The position numbers were made by a program, and so were the translations under genes. This document shows, piece by piece, positions 1 through 9,122 of a stretch of DNA of 64,000 nucleotides. Below the pieces are notes generated by a model, which was given only the letters and a program-made list of their open reading frames with translations, searched no databases and was not told the origin of the DNA. The number at the start of each line of letters is the position of its first letter. Positions within the stretch are counted from its first letter, which is position 1. This DNA comes from Desulfomicrobium sp. ZS1. GTDB taxonomy: Bacteria > Desulfobacterota > Desulfovibrionia > Desulfovibrionales > Desulfomicrobiaceae. The stretch covers positions 806,001 to 870,000 of the forward strand of contig NZ_CP100351.1 of NCBI RefSeq assembly GCF_024204645.1, written 5' to 3'.

Positions 1-83
1 CCGGCGCTTTTGCCCAGGGCGGGTATGTGCGCATTGATGAAACCCCATCCGGCCTGGTGGCGGTTTTGCGGAGCGTGGTATGA
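1..83 (+). CDS. 3' end of an upstream gene (partial, unknown product)
   Basis: An open frame enters from the window edge and reads about 26 codons (ending ...GLVAVLRSVV) to a TGA at 81-83. The stop overlaps the ATG of the next gene as ATGA, the usual mark of translational coupling, so this is probably the tail of a real gene in an operon with exonuclease III. Too little is present to name the family. Confidence 0.45.
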   Translation, partial: GAFAQGGYVRIDETPSGLVAVLRSVV

Positions 84-853
84 TCCTGCGCATGCATTCC
101 TGGAATGTGAATGGATTTCGGGCCGTCCTCGGCAAGGGTTTTCGCGACTGGCTCGATCGGGCCGCACCCGACGTGCTCGGGCTGCAGGAGGTCAAGGCCG
201 AGGAGGGACAGGTCGGCGGGGATCGCCTCTTTGGCGGCTATCACTGCTACTGGAACGCGGCGCGCAGCAAGAAGGGCTATTCCGGCACGGCCTGCTACAG
301 CCGTCTTGAGCCCTTGGCCGTGCAGCGGGGCCTGCCCGACACCCGCTTTCAGGGTGAGGGGCGGGTCATTCGCCTTGAGTTCGAGAAATTCCACTACTTC
401 AACATCTATTTTCCCAACGGCCAAATGAGTCAGGATCGTCTGGACTACAAGCTGGGCTTCTACGACGCATTTCTGGCGCACGCCCAGGAACTGCGACGGG
501 ATAAGCCCATCGTGGTCTGCGGGGATTTCAACACCGCCCACCGCGAAATCGATCTCAAGAACCCCAAGGCCAACGAGAAGACCTCCGGCTTTCTGCCCAT
601 TGAGCGGGCCTGGATGGACCGTTTCGTGGCGCACGGGTACGTGGATACTTTTCGCCACTGCCACGGGGATGTGGAGGACGCCTATTCGTGGTGGACGTAC
701 CGTTTCGGGGCCAGATCACGAAATGTGGGCTGGCGTATCGATTATTTTTTTGTTTCCGAGGAACTGAGCAGCGCGGTCAGGGACGCATGGATCGAGGCCG
801 ATGTGCCCGGTTCCGATCATTGCCCGGTGGGGCTGGCGCTTGAATTGCCATAA
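80..853 (+). CDS. xth: Exodeoxyribonuclease III (AP endonuclease family)
   Basis: 257 residues, normal for the family. It cleaves DNA at abasic sites and degrades 3' ends in base-excision repair. The start matches the fold (HSWNVNGFRA), followed by the metal-binding glutamate in LGLQEVKAEE, the central VVCGDFNTAH motif with Asp and Asn, and the C-terminal GSDHCPVGL with the catalytic Asp-His. The ATG at 80 has GGAG six bases upstream; an internal ATG at 92 is a possible alternative. It overlaps the stop of the preceding frame, so it is likely co-transcribed with it. Confidence 0.93.
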   Translation: MILRMHSWNVNGFRAVLGKGFRDWLDRAAPDVLGLQEVKAEEGQVGGDRLFGGYHCYWNAARSKKGYSGTACYSRLEPLAVQRGLPDTRFQGEGRVIRLEFEKFHYFNIYFPNGQMSQDRLDYKLGFYDAFLAHAQELRRDKPIVVCGDFNTAHREIDLKNPKANEKTSGFLPIERAWMDRFVAHGYVDTFRHCHGDVEDAYSWWTYRFGARSRNVGWRIDYFFVSEELSSAVRDAWIEADVPGSDHCPVGLALELP

Positions 854-889
854 CATGGTGGACAGCTCTTACGAGAAGGATGGACGCAG

Positions 890-1465
890 GTGAGTAAACG
901 TGACGAGATTTTGGCGGCGGCCCAGGCCCTTTTCGCCGAGTACGGCTACGCCGGCACGACCATGCGCATGATCGCCGAGCGTGCGGGGGTGGCGTTCGGG
1001 CTTGTGTCCCATTACTTCGGAAACAAGGAGAAGCTGTTTCTGGTGGCCGGGCATGAGATGATCGACGCCATGCTGCTGGGTATCAGGCGGGATATGGAGG
1101 CGGCCAATAACGGGCTGCAGGCCGTGGATATTTTCGTGAATTCCTATCTCTCCTACACCCTGGCCAACCGGGCGACCTTTCCCACCCTGATCCGCTGTTC
1201 GCCGTTCAGCGACGACAATCCGCATCTGGATCGCCAGAAGATCGGAGTGAAATTCGAGGAATTGATCAGGGAAATCGAGGTCAATCTGGAGCGCGGCATC
1301 GCCGACGGGACCATCGTCCAGGTTCCGGTCAAGGACTGCGCCCTCATGATCTATGCGGCCATGGTCGGGGCGGTGCGAACGGTTTTTCTCAGCCCCTTCG
1401 GCGAGCCGGGACTTTTCGAGGAAACCAGGCGTTTTATTCAGCGGTCGTTGCGCCGGGGTGATTGA
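890..1465 (+). CDS. TetR/AcrR family transcriptional regulator
   Basis: 191 residues. Residues 5-50 form the TetR helix-turn-helix (ILAAAQALFAEYGYAGTTMR, then GLVSHYFGNKEKLF). The rest is an all-helical ligand-binding domain with no recognisable ligand class. The start is GTG at 890 behind a GAGAAGGA ribosome site. It lies 36 bases after xth and could be read with it. No adjacent efflux pump or dehydrogenase points to its target. Confidence 0.88.
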   Translation: MSKRDEILAAAQALFAEYGYAGTTMRMIAERAGVAFGLVSHYFGNKEKLFLVAGHEMIDAMLLGIRRDMEAANNGLQAVDIFVNSYLSYTLANRATFPTLIRCSPFSDDNPHLDRQKIGVKFEELIREIEVNLERGIADGTIVQVPVKDCALMIYAAMVGAVRTVFLSPFGEPGLFEETRRFIQRSLRRGD

Positions 1466-1597
1466 GTAGGGGTGCGAAGCCTGTTTCAAGTCGATCGGAG
1501 CGGGCAGGAATCGTCCATCAGCCATGCAGCCTAACCCGTCGTGATCGGCTCCGCCCTGCGCGACGTGCGAATTCTGTGCAGGTTCAGGCGCCTGTGA

Positions 1598-2554
1598 TTA
1601 TCCGGCGAAATGTTTCCGCACCGAGCTGAAATTCCGGATGATCGCGTCCCACATGCCTAGGGCGTCTTCTCTGGCCTCGATTCGACAGGACATTTTGATC
1701 TGTATGTGCGGTTTTTGCGGATCCCCGCCTGCGCCTTCATATTCCCAGCAGGCCGTTAGCCGAGGGATGTCGGGGCAGTCCTTGTCCTTGGGTTGGAGGA
1801 TGTAAATCTCCTCCAAACCTTTCAAACCGGCCAGGACTTTTTCTCGTGAGCGCAAAATCTTCAGGTCGATCCGGTACTTGCTGGTCACCGGTTTGACGGC
1901 TTCCGTGATCCGGGGCGGGTCACAGGGATGAGCGAAAAGATGGGCGTCAAAGCGCAGGCGAATTCTGTGCAATGATTCGGACGGCGGACGTTCGAGGCTC
2001 ATGCCGGCTTGTTCGCTCCATGTTTTCAAGCCTTCGACTCTTCCTGCGGAGAAAAAAAAGCTGTCGGGCGGAACATGCTCGCTTCCGTGACGATACTTCC
2101 TGAAAAGGTTCAGGATCGGCCCGTTTACGGTCAGGCATGGCCCGCACGTGTCGAAGGGCCGGTTTTCTGTCAGGCACAGGATCACATCCGGCATGCCGAT
2201 GTAGACTTCAAGGTTGTGATCGGCCCTGCTGCCGTTGCAGCAGCGCAGCATGGCAGGAAACCCGCAGAGGTCGCTGACATCCGTTTCGTCCCATCGCTCA
2301 CGGACAGCCAGTCCCGTGATCTCGTTCGCTATTCCCGCTTTCGTCCCGAGCGATTCCTTGAGCGCGTCCAGGGTGCGCTTGGTATTGAGCCCAGGTTTCC
2401 AGGGAAACTCCTCGACGGCTATGCCGTTGATTTTGAACCATGTCGCGGAAAGTTCCATGCTTTCGTGTACGGGTAGCACGAATCGCCCCACGGGGCGCAT
2501 GATTACCGGGAAAGGCGGAAACTTCGGATCAGGGCTGGCAGCGTCGGTTATCAT
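1598..2554 (-). CDS. Tli4-like type VI lipase-immunity family protein (orphan)
   Basis: 318 residues from the ATG at 2554, which has GGAGGG nine bases upstream; an upstream TTG would add six residues. I see no signal peptide. The N-terminal VGRFVLPV element followed by a GI.VEE.PW segment resembles the Tli4 N-terminal domain. The C-terminal IQIKMSCRIE...ALGMWDAIIRNF resembles the end of the Tli4 C-terminal domain, where a conserved WDAI motif closes the fold. Tli4 proteins neutralise phospholipase effectors of type VI secretion. No Tle4 lipase, VgrG or PAAR gene is nearby, so it would be an orphan. The family call is by pattern recall and could be wrong. Confidence 0.45.
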   Translation of the reverse strand: MITDAASPDPKFPPFPVIMRPVGRFVLPVHESMELSATWFKINGIAVEEFPWKPGLNTKRTLDALKESLGTKAGIANEITGLAVRERWDETDVSDLCGFPAMLRCCNGSRADHNLEVYIGMPDVILCLTENRPFDTCGPCLTVNGPILNLFRKYRHGSEHVPPDSFFFSAGRVEGLKTWSEQAGMSLERPPSESLHRIRLRFDAHLFAHPCDPPRITEAVKPVTSKYRIDLKILRSREKVLAGLKGLEEIYILQPKDKDCPDIPRLTACWEYEGAGGDPQKPHIQIKMSCRIEAREDALGMWDAIIRNFSSVRKHFAG

Positions 2555-2572
2555 GAAATGGGGCCCTCCCAA

Positions 2573-2827
2573 AAATGATTGACACGCAGGATCGGGAAAA
2601 TCGGATGATTTGAATTCTGTCCCGATTTGGTGGCAAGATCAATCTCGAATTGGCAAGGATTTCTGCACTGCCTAGGTATGATATCGGACGCAGATGAAAA
2701 ATGCGCCAAAGATCGGTGTTCATCCCGCATGGGCGTAACCTGGGCTGGCTTTTCTCTTTGGCGGGCGGTCGTCGGAAAATTCAGCTTTCAGCGACGCACC
2801 CTCGGTCTGCCCAGGAGGTAATTTTGC
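2573..2827. other. Intergenic region
   Basis: 255 bases upstream of the Tli4-like gene and downstream of the DsrE-like gene, both on the minus strand. I found no gene, hairpin terminator or repeat in it. Confidence 0.5.
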
Positions 2828-3178
2828 CTAAAAATTGAAGACCCTGGATTCGGCGGCCAGGTCGATGAGGTGCGGAGCGCCGTCGAGCTGCATGTTCGGG
2901 AAGAAGCGGGCATCATCCATCTTCCGGTTCGTGGCGCAGGGCGTGCAGATCCCGATTTTGACCTCTTCTTGGACAAGATAGGGCAGATAGTCCCCCGGAC
3001 AATCGCCGGTCACGGTCTTTTGTCCGAGATCCCTGGTCGTGTCCGCCCAGAGCACCCCTTCGTCGATGAAGAACAGGTTCACATGGTGTCCCTTGGAGTG
3101 GGCGATGCGCGCGAACTGGAAACAGCGGGTCGCCGCTTCGTTGTCGTCCTTGCCGAGAATAAACAGGAATTTGGCCAT
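2828..3178 (-). CDS. DsrE-family sulfur-relay-like protein
   Basis: 116 residues from the ATG at 3178, which follows AAGGGGGG; a GTG 33 bases upstream is less likely. It begins MAKFLFILGKDD and has FARIAHSKGHHVNLFFIDEGV, the beta-alpha-beta pattern of DsrE/TusD proteins, then a GICTPCATNR segment with two cysteines (CTPC) where family members keep a reactive Cys. DsrE-like proteins handle persulfide sulfur or act as small accessory proteins; no dsr or tus genes are adjacent, so the substrate is unknown. Confidence 0.78.
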   Translation of the reverse strand: MAKFLFILGKDDNEAATRCFQFARIAHSKGHHVNLFFIDEGVLWADTTRDLGQKTVTGDCPGDYLPYLVQEEVKIGICTPCATNRKMDDARFFPNMQLDGAPHLIDLAAESRVFNF

Positions 3179-3339
3179 TTCATCCCCCCCCTTGTTCCGA
3201 ATGCGCTTCACTAGAATGCTTTATTCACAAAATCAATGTTTCCAGAGAAGGACTGTTTGGAAATTGTGGTTGATTGCGTGAGTCATTCGGTGTTGAGTGG
3301 AGACGTGATTGGTATTCCCAGACAGCTTTTCTTGGAGAA

Positions 3340-4764
<1,425 letters not shown>

Positions 4765-4774
4765 GGAGAAAAAC

Positions 4775-5872
4775 ATGGCTCTGGTCGTTCAGAAATACGG
4801 AGGCAGCAGCGTGGCCACCCCGGACAAGATCCGGGATCTGGCGCGGCGCATCGTGGCCCGGCACGAGAGCGGCGACAAGGTGGTCGTGGTGGTCTCGGCC
4901 ATGGGCAAGAGCACTGACGCTCTGGTCAGTCAGGCCCGGGAGCTGGCCCAAATCCCTGATCCTCGCGAAATGGACATGCTCGTGTCGGCCGGGGAGCGCA
5001 TCTCCATCGCCATGATGAGCATTGCCATAAACGGTATCAGGCCCGGTCTGGCAATGTCTTTCACCGGCTCGCAGATCGGACTGATCACCGACTGCAATCA
5101 CGGGGACGCACGGGTTCTGGAGGTCAAGGGCGACCGCCTGCGCGAAGCCCTGGATCAGGGTCGCATCGCCGTGGTGGCCGGTTTTCAGGGCGTGTCCACG
5201 ACACGGGAGATCACCACCCTTGGCCGGGGCGGCTCAGACACCACGGCCGTGGCAGTGGCGGCGGCCTTGGCGGCCGATGTGTGCGAGATCTATTCGGATG
5301 TGGACGGGGTCTACACCTCGGACCCGCGCCTTGCGCCCTCGGCCCGCCTTCTGGACACCGTGGACTACGAGACCATGCTTGAGATGTCCGCCGCCGGCGC
5401 CAAGGTTTTGAAGGACGACGCCGTGGAGTATGCTCGTCGTCTGGGAGTGCGCATCGCCGCCGGGTCGAGCAGTTCCGGTCTGATCGGGACCATCGTTTCC
5501 AGCGAGAACCTGAACCGCGACACCCTGCAGGCCATGGTCTACAATGACCGGCTACGCTGGGTTGCGTTTGGCGCCGGCGTGCCGTTGCCGCCGGACTGTC
5601 GCCTGTGCCAGTCTGTGGAGGGACGAAGCGTGGTGGTCGTGGACGAAAAGCACGCCGGGGCTATGGAAGGAGTTCCGTGCGTAAGTTTGTCTTTCATCGG
5701 TGCGCGCGTGGCTGCCCAGCGTGAGCGGGTCGGCGAGGTTCTGGCGCGACTGGAGGAAGTGGGAAACCGTGTCCTGGCCATCAGCAGCACGTCCTCGAAG
5801 TATGAGATTTTCCTTGAAGATCCGCTTCCACCGGCTCAGGTTTCCGCTATTCACGACATGCTTTTCGTCTGA
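4775..5872 (+). CDS. lysC: Aspartate kinase, short form
   Basis: 365 residues against about 405 for a typical monofunctional enzyme. It phosphorylates aspartate in the first step of the lysine, threonine and methionine pathway. It starts VVQKYGGSSVA after AAGGAG, keeps VVVVSAMGKSTD, TTLGRGGSDTTAVA and YSDVDGVYTSDPR. The catalytic domain is complete; the C-terminal regulatory region is short, with only one clear ACT-like segment (VSLSFIGARVAAQRERVGEVLARL). This could alter feedback control by lysine or threonine. A terminator follows directly. Confidence 0.92.
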   Translation: MALVVQKYGGSSVATPDKIRDLARRIVARHESGDKVVVVVSAMGKSTDALVSQARELAQIPDPREMDMLVSAGERISIAMMSIAINGIRPGLAMSFTGSQIGLITDCNHGDARVLEVKGDRLREALDQGRIAVVAGFQGVSTTREITTLGRGGSDTTAVAVAAALAADVCEIYSDVDGVYTSDPRLAPSARLLDTVDYETMLEMSAAGAKVLKDDAVEYARRLGVRIAAGSSSSGLIGTIVSSENLNRDTLQAMVYNDRLRWVAFGAGVPLPPDCRLCQSVEGRSVVVVDEKHAGAMEGVPCVSLSFIGARVAAQRERVGEVLARLEEVGNRVLAISSTSSKYEIFLEDPLPPAQVSAIHDMLFV

Positions 5873-5897
5873 AGTCAGAGGGATAGATAAGGAATTT

Positions 5898-5938
5898 GAC
5901 CCCGCGTCCAAATTTGGTCGCGGGGTCGTTTGTTTTTA
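5898..5938 (+). terminator. Rho-independent terminator after lysC
   Basis: GACCCCGCG (5898-5906) pairs with CGCGGGGTC (5919-5927) around a 12-base loop and is followed by GTTTGTTTTT. It ends on the stop codon of the convergent UspA gene. Confidence 0.85.
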
Positions 5939-6802
5939 ATGGCAGATCCACAAGGTCGCGGATTCGAGGTGCTTGAGTAAGTTCATGCTGACCGAGCCTA
6001 AGAGGTGCAAGGTCCTGCTTTCTCCCCGCCCCGTGCGTCCGGTGGCCAGGACTCCATATTCGCCTTCGCGGGCAACGCGCAGGATGGCTTCCGCGATGTT
6101 AGTGCATGTTGCGATCTTCTGATGAATGCGGCGGCCGGCAACGCCGTTTTCTTCGAGCATGCGCCTGGCCTGGGCGATGGCGTCGTCCGGGACTGTCGGA
6201 GACGAGCCGCAGGCCACGTGCAGCAAGGTGATTTCGTGTTCGGGGGCGTTGGCGAGCATGAAGCCGACATGGTCGGCGCAGCGTAGGCTGGCGGGAGAAC
6301 CGTCGGTGCAGAGCAGCACGCCGGGAGCGGGTTTTTCGTGACTGCGGCAGATCCACAGGGGGATTTCCATGGGCGTGGTGAAGACCTGTTTGCTTACGCT
6401 GTCGTCGATCAATTCTTCCAGACGCGACAAACCCCTGCGTCCCAGGGCGATGGCGTCGTAAACGCCGGTGATGCCTTCCTGGATGATGTCGTTGGCCGTG
6501 CCGAGCTGTTTGAAGGTGATCTTTTTGTGGATGTTGGCTTTGGGGAAATGCTTGCTCACCAGCAGCTCCTCGGCCCTGTCGAGGGCGGTCTGCGCCAGAC
6601 TCTTGGTCTGGGCTTCCCTGCGGCTCAAATTTCCGTAATCCTGGATGATCTCCGATTCGGTCAAGCCGGCCTTGGGGTTGGGGGCGACGTAGAGCAGGGT
6701 CAGGTGCAGTTTCTCTGCGCCGGCAAAGAAACCGGCGACGAAGCGCACGGCTTGCAGTGAGCTGGAGTCGTCGCTGACGGTCAGCAGAATATGTCTGTCC
6801 AT
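5936..6802 (-). CDS. Tandem universal stress protein (UspA-UspA)
   Basis: 288 residues from ATG 6802, behind AGGA at the right distance. Two UspA domains: about 1-145 (starts MDRHILLTVSDDS) and about 150-288 (starts GVLLCTDGSPASL). Each has an ATP-loop-like segment near its end: GRRGLSRLEELIDDSVSKQV in the first, TGRTGRGESR...GSVSMNLLKHLE in the second. Usp proteins are cytosolic stress and energy sensors. It stands alone on its strand. Confidence 0.88.
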   Translation of the reverse strand: MDRHILLTVSDDSSSLQAVRFVAGFFAGAEKLHLTLLYVAPNPKAGLTESEIIQDYGNLSRREAQTKSLAQTALDRAEELLVSKHFPKANIHKKITFKQLGTANDIIQEGITGVYDAIALGRRGLSRLEELIDDSVSKQVFTTPMEIPLWICRSHEKPAPGVLLCTDGSPASLRCADHVGFMLANAPEHEITLLHVACGSSPTVPDDAIAQARRMLEENGVAGRRIHQKIATCTNIAEAILRVAREGEYGVLATGRTGRGESRTLHLLGSVSMNLLKHLESATLWICH

Positions 6803-6894
6803 AGGTGATCCTCGCGCAGTGGGTTTAATACGCTGTAATGTAGAGCAAAGCACGGGGTCTTGCAATCGTGCGGACTAAATTTGCGTCTTTCGTG

Positions 6895-8988
6895 TTACTC
6901 CGCTCCGATTTGAACGAACGTTGTCTCTTTGTCCGTGACGTTGAAGGGAATCAGACGGACCAATACCCCATCGTTCTCGCGCTTGGGTTCAAGCAGCAGG
7001 TAGTTTCCAGGTTGCATGGCGCAAGCCAGGACGCCCCGGGTTTCCTTCCAGGGCAGGTCGTCGAGGGCGCGCAAATGCCCGTCTTCGATTCTGGTCACGC
7101 CAAAATCCTTCAAGGGCTGCACGTCTTTGCCGCCCGTGACGTGCAGAGCTCCGCTGGCCGGTGTGGCGGTCTGCATTTCCCAGAATTGCCAATCCGCTCC
7201 GTCAAAATACTCCACGCCGCCAAAATCGACTTCGCAGCGGGCCGGAACGCCCATGGTGCGCAAGGCTGCCGTGCCTAGTACCGCTTTGTCCGAATTCGAG
7301 GAGCAGAAACCGCCCTGAAGAGTCTGCAGCGGGGTCAGGGGCGGGCCGAAAAGGGTCTGCGGCAGAATGGGCAGGCTGTTGATGCGTTTCCGAATGGCTT
7401 GCATTTTCCTTTCAAGAGGCAGGGGAATGGATTTTTTCAGCCATGGATGCAGCTGAGCGCGCCAGGACGACCAGGGTTCAAGGTGCAGGCGAGGTGAAAG
7501 CACGTAGCGAGTGAAGGTCTCGTCGTCATAGGAAAGCCCGGCCTTAGCCGAAGCCTCTCTGGCGTCGACCGCAAGTTCGATGTCGCGGGGCAGGGTTTCG
7601 GGGTCGGCCTGCAGCAGGTCCTTGTCGTCGAGGCCGGTCATCAGGGGCACAATCCAGGGTGTGGCCGGGCCTTGCGGCTGCCGCAGCAGGCGCAGCCAAA
7701 GTGGCGCGCGCTCACCCGCCAGGGGCAGGCTTTCCTGCAGTGCGGCCGGCAGATCGCGCAGGAATGGTTCCCAGCGCCGGGCCCGCTCTTTTCGCAGCCG
7801 CGTGAGCTTCGGGCTGATGGTGGCTTCGAAGGCGTTTTGGGCTGAGCCCGGATGTGAAAACCTGACGGATTCGGGCAGCGCGCGGGGAGCGCCTGCCTGG
7901 AGGCGGACGCGCGTTTCGTCCATGTCCCGGGTGTCGAGCAGGGCCCAGGCGAGTCCGTCTTCAGCGGCGCATGACGCGAAAAAGATGCCGGGGCCGAGGA
8001 TGACCCTGGCCATGCCGTCGTCGTTGGTGACGGCCTTGGTCACGGGCCTGAATCCGCCCAGGGAATAGACGCTGAAGAAGACGTCTCGCCCAGGGGCTGG
8101 CTGATCATCCGCCAGACGCACGCTGACCTGAACCGTCGTGCCCCGTGTATAGGCGGCCGTATTGTCGAGCAGGGCGAAGCCGGTGCCGGTACGGTAGACT
8201 GACGGGTCCTCAGGTTGGCCAAAGGCATAGGCCACGACCTTGGCCATGCGCGGGGTTTGGGCCGCGAACCAGGTCTGGTTCAGAACGGAAAATTCGGTTC
8301 CGCTTTCCAGGAATTTCCAGCCGTCTTTTGTCCAAGCTTCGACCCAGGCATGGTTGCCGTCGGCGTGCTGCCACCACGGAACCATGGCTTGGCGCACGGG
8401 CAAGCCCACGGCACGGGCTGCCGCCAGGAAGAGGATATTGGTCTCCTCGCAGCGTCCGTATCCGGCGTCGAGGATGGACATGACGCCCAGATCGCGGCGG
8501 GAGGTGGAACGATATTCAGCCCTTTGCGCACACCACTCGCCCACGAGCGCAAGCGCCTCTTCCATGCTCCCGGCTGTGGCGCACAGTGGCGCCAGTTTTC
8601 TGAAAAGCATGGCCCGGTGGGGCTCGAAAGGCTCCTGGCTGGCGCGATGGGGAAGGACGTAGTGCAGAAATGTGTCCCAAGGCACGGTTTCGCCCCAGGG
8701 CATGGATGCACGCGCCAGGAAGGCGTAGTCCAGATTTTCGCTTAACTCGGCGGCGCTCATGGACAATCTGTCGGCCGGTGGCAGATTGTCGAGCAGAAAC
8801 CGGGCGGCGAGGGATTTGTCTGTGTCCCCGGAATACATCTGCTCGAAAGCGTTTAACTCACCGGCGTTGGGATTGGCGGCGTCGGTGATGGAGAGCTGCG
8901 TGGTGATGCCCGGACCCGGCTGCCGCCCCGCGCAGCCCCCAAGCACAACGATGAGAACGAGGAGTGTGATCAGTCGATTGGTATTCAT
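6895..8988 (-). CDS. Transglutaminase-domain lipoprotein
   Basis: 697 residues. The N-terminus is a lipoprotein signal (LIVVLGGC, Cys19), so it should be anchored to a membrane facing the periplasm. A transglutaminase-like core lies near 165-230: GRCEETNILF supplies the catalytic Cys and GNHAWVEAW the His. A Cys-containing segment near residue 580 (GGFCSSNSDKAVLG) followed by aromatic-rich sequence may be a second, degenerate copy. Such proteins act as proteases or in cell-wall or protein processing; the substrate is unknown. The promoter should lie in 8989-9087. Confidence 0.8.
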   Translation of the reverse strand: MNTNRLITLLVLIVVLGGCAGRQPGPGITTQLSITDAANPNAGELNAFEQMYSGDTDKSLAARFLLDNLPPADRLSMSAAELSENLDYAFLARASMPWGETVPWDTFLHYVLPHRASQEPFEPHRAMLFRKLAPLCATAGSMEEALALVGEWCAQRAEYRSTSRRDLGVMSILDAGYGRCEETNILFLAAARAVGLPVRQAMVPWWQHADGNHAWVEAWTKDGWKFLESGTEFSVLNQTWFAAQTPRMAKVVAYAFGQPEDPSVYRTGTGFALLDNTAAYTRGTTVQVSVRLADDQPAPGRDVFFSVYSLGGFRPVTKAVTNDDGMARVILGPGIFFASCAAEDGLAWALLDTRDMDETRVRLQAGAPRALPESVRFSHPGSAQNAFEATISPKLTRLRKERARRWEPFLRDLPAALQESLPLAGERAPLWLRLLRQPQGPATPWIVPLMTGLDDKDLLQADPETLPRDIELAVDAREASAKAGLSYDDETFTRYVLSPRLHLEPWSSWRAQLHPWLKKSIPLPLERKMQAIRKRINSLPILPQTLFGPPLTPLQTLQGGFCSSNSDKAVLGTAALRTMGVPARCEVDFGGVEYFDGADWQFWEMQTATPASGALHVTGGKDVQPLKDFGVTRIEDGHLRALDDLPWKETRGVLACAMQPGNYLLLEPKRENDGVLVRLIPFNVTDKETTFVQIGAE

Positions 8989-9087
8989 GTAATCAGTGTA
9001 GCGGGGGAAAGGAGACGCTGTCCAGAACGGTTTGGAGGTCTGATGCGCTGATTTTTATACGGATAGTGAGTATCCGGGAAGAAGATG

Positions 9088-9116
9088 GCGGCCTCCGGTA
9101 TGTCCCCGGAGGCCGC
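9088..9116 (-). terminator. Terminator of the cytochrome operon
   Basis: A perfect 11-bp stem: GCGGCCTCCGG (9088-9098) and CCGGAGGCCGC (9106-9116), loop 7 bases. On the minus strand it is followed by a pyrimidine-rich CATCTTCTTCC rather than a pure U-run. It lies 7 bases past the cytochrome stop. Confidence 0.75.
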
Positions 9117-9122
9117 ATTGTT

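Noticed and set aside
2640-2660. Sigma-54-like TTGGCA ... TGCA upstream of the Tli4-like gene
   Set aside because: GG to GC spacing is 11, not 10, and orientation points away from the gene.
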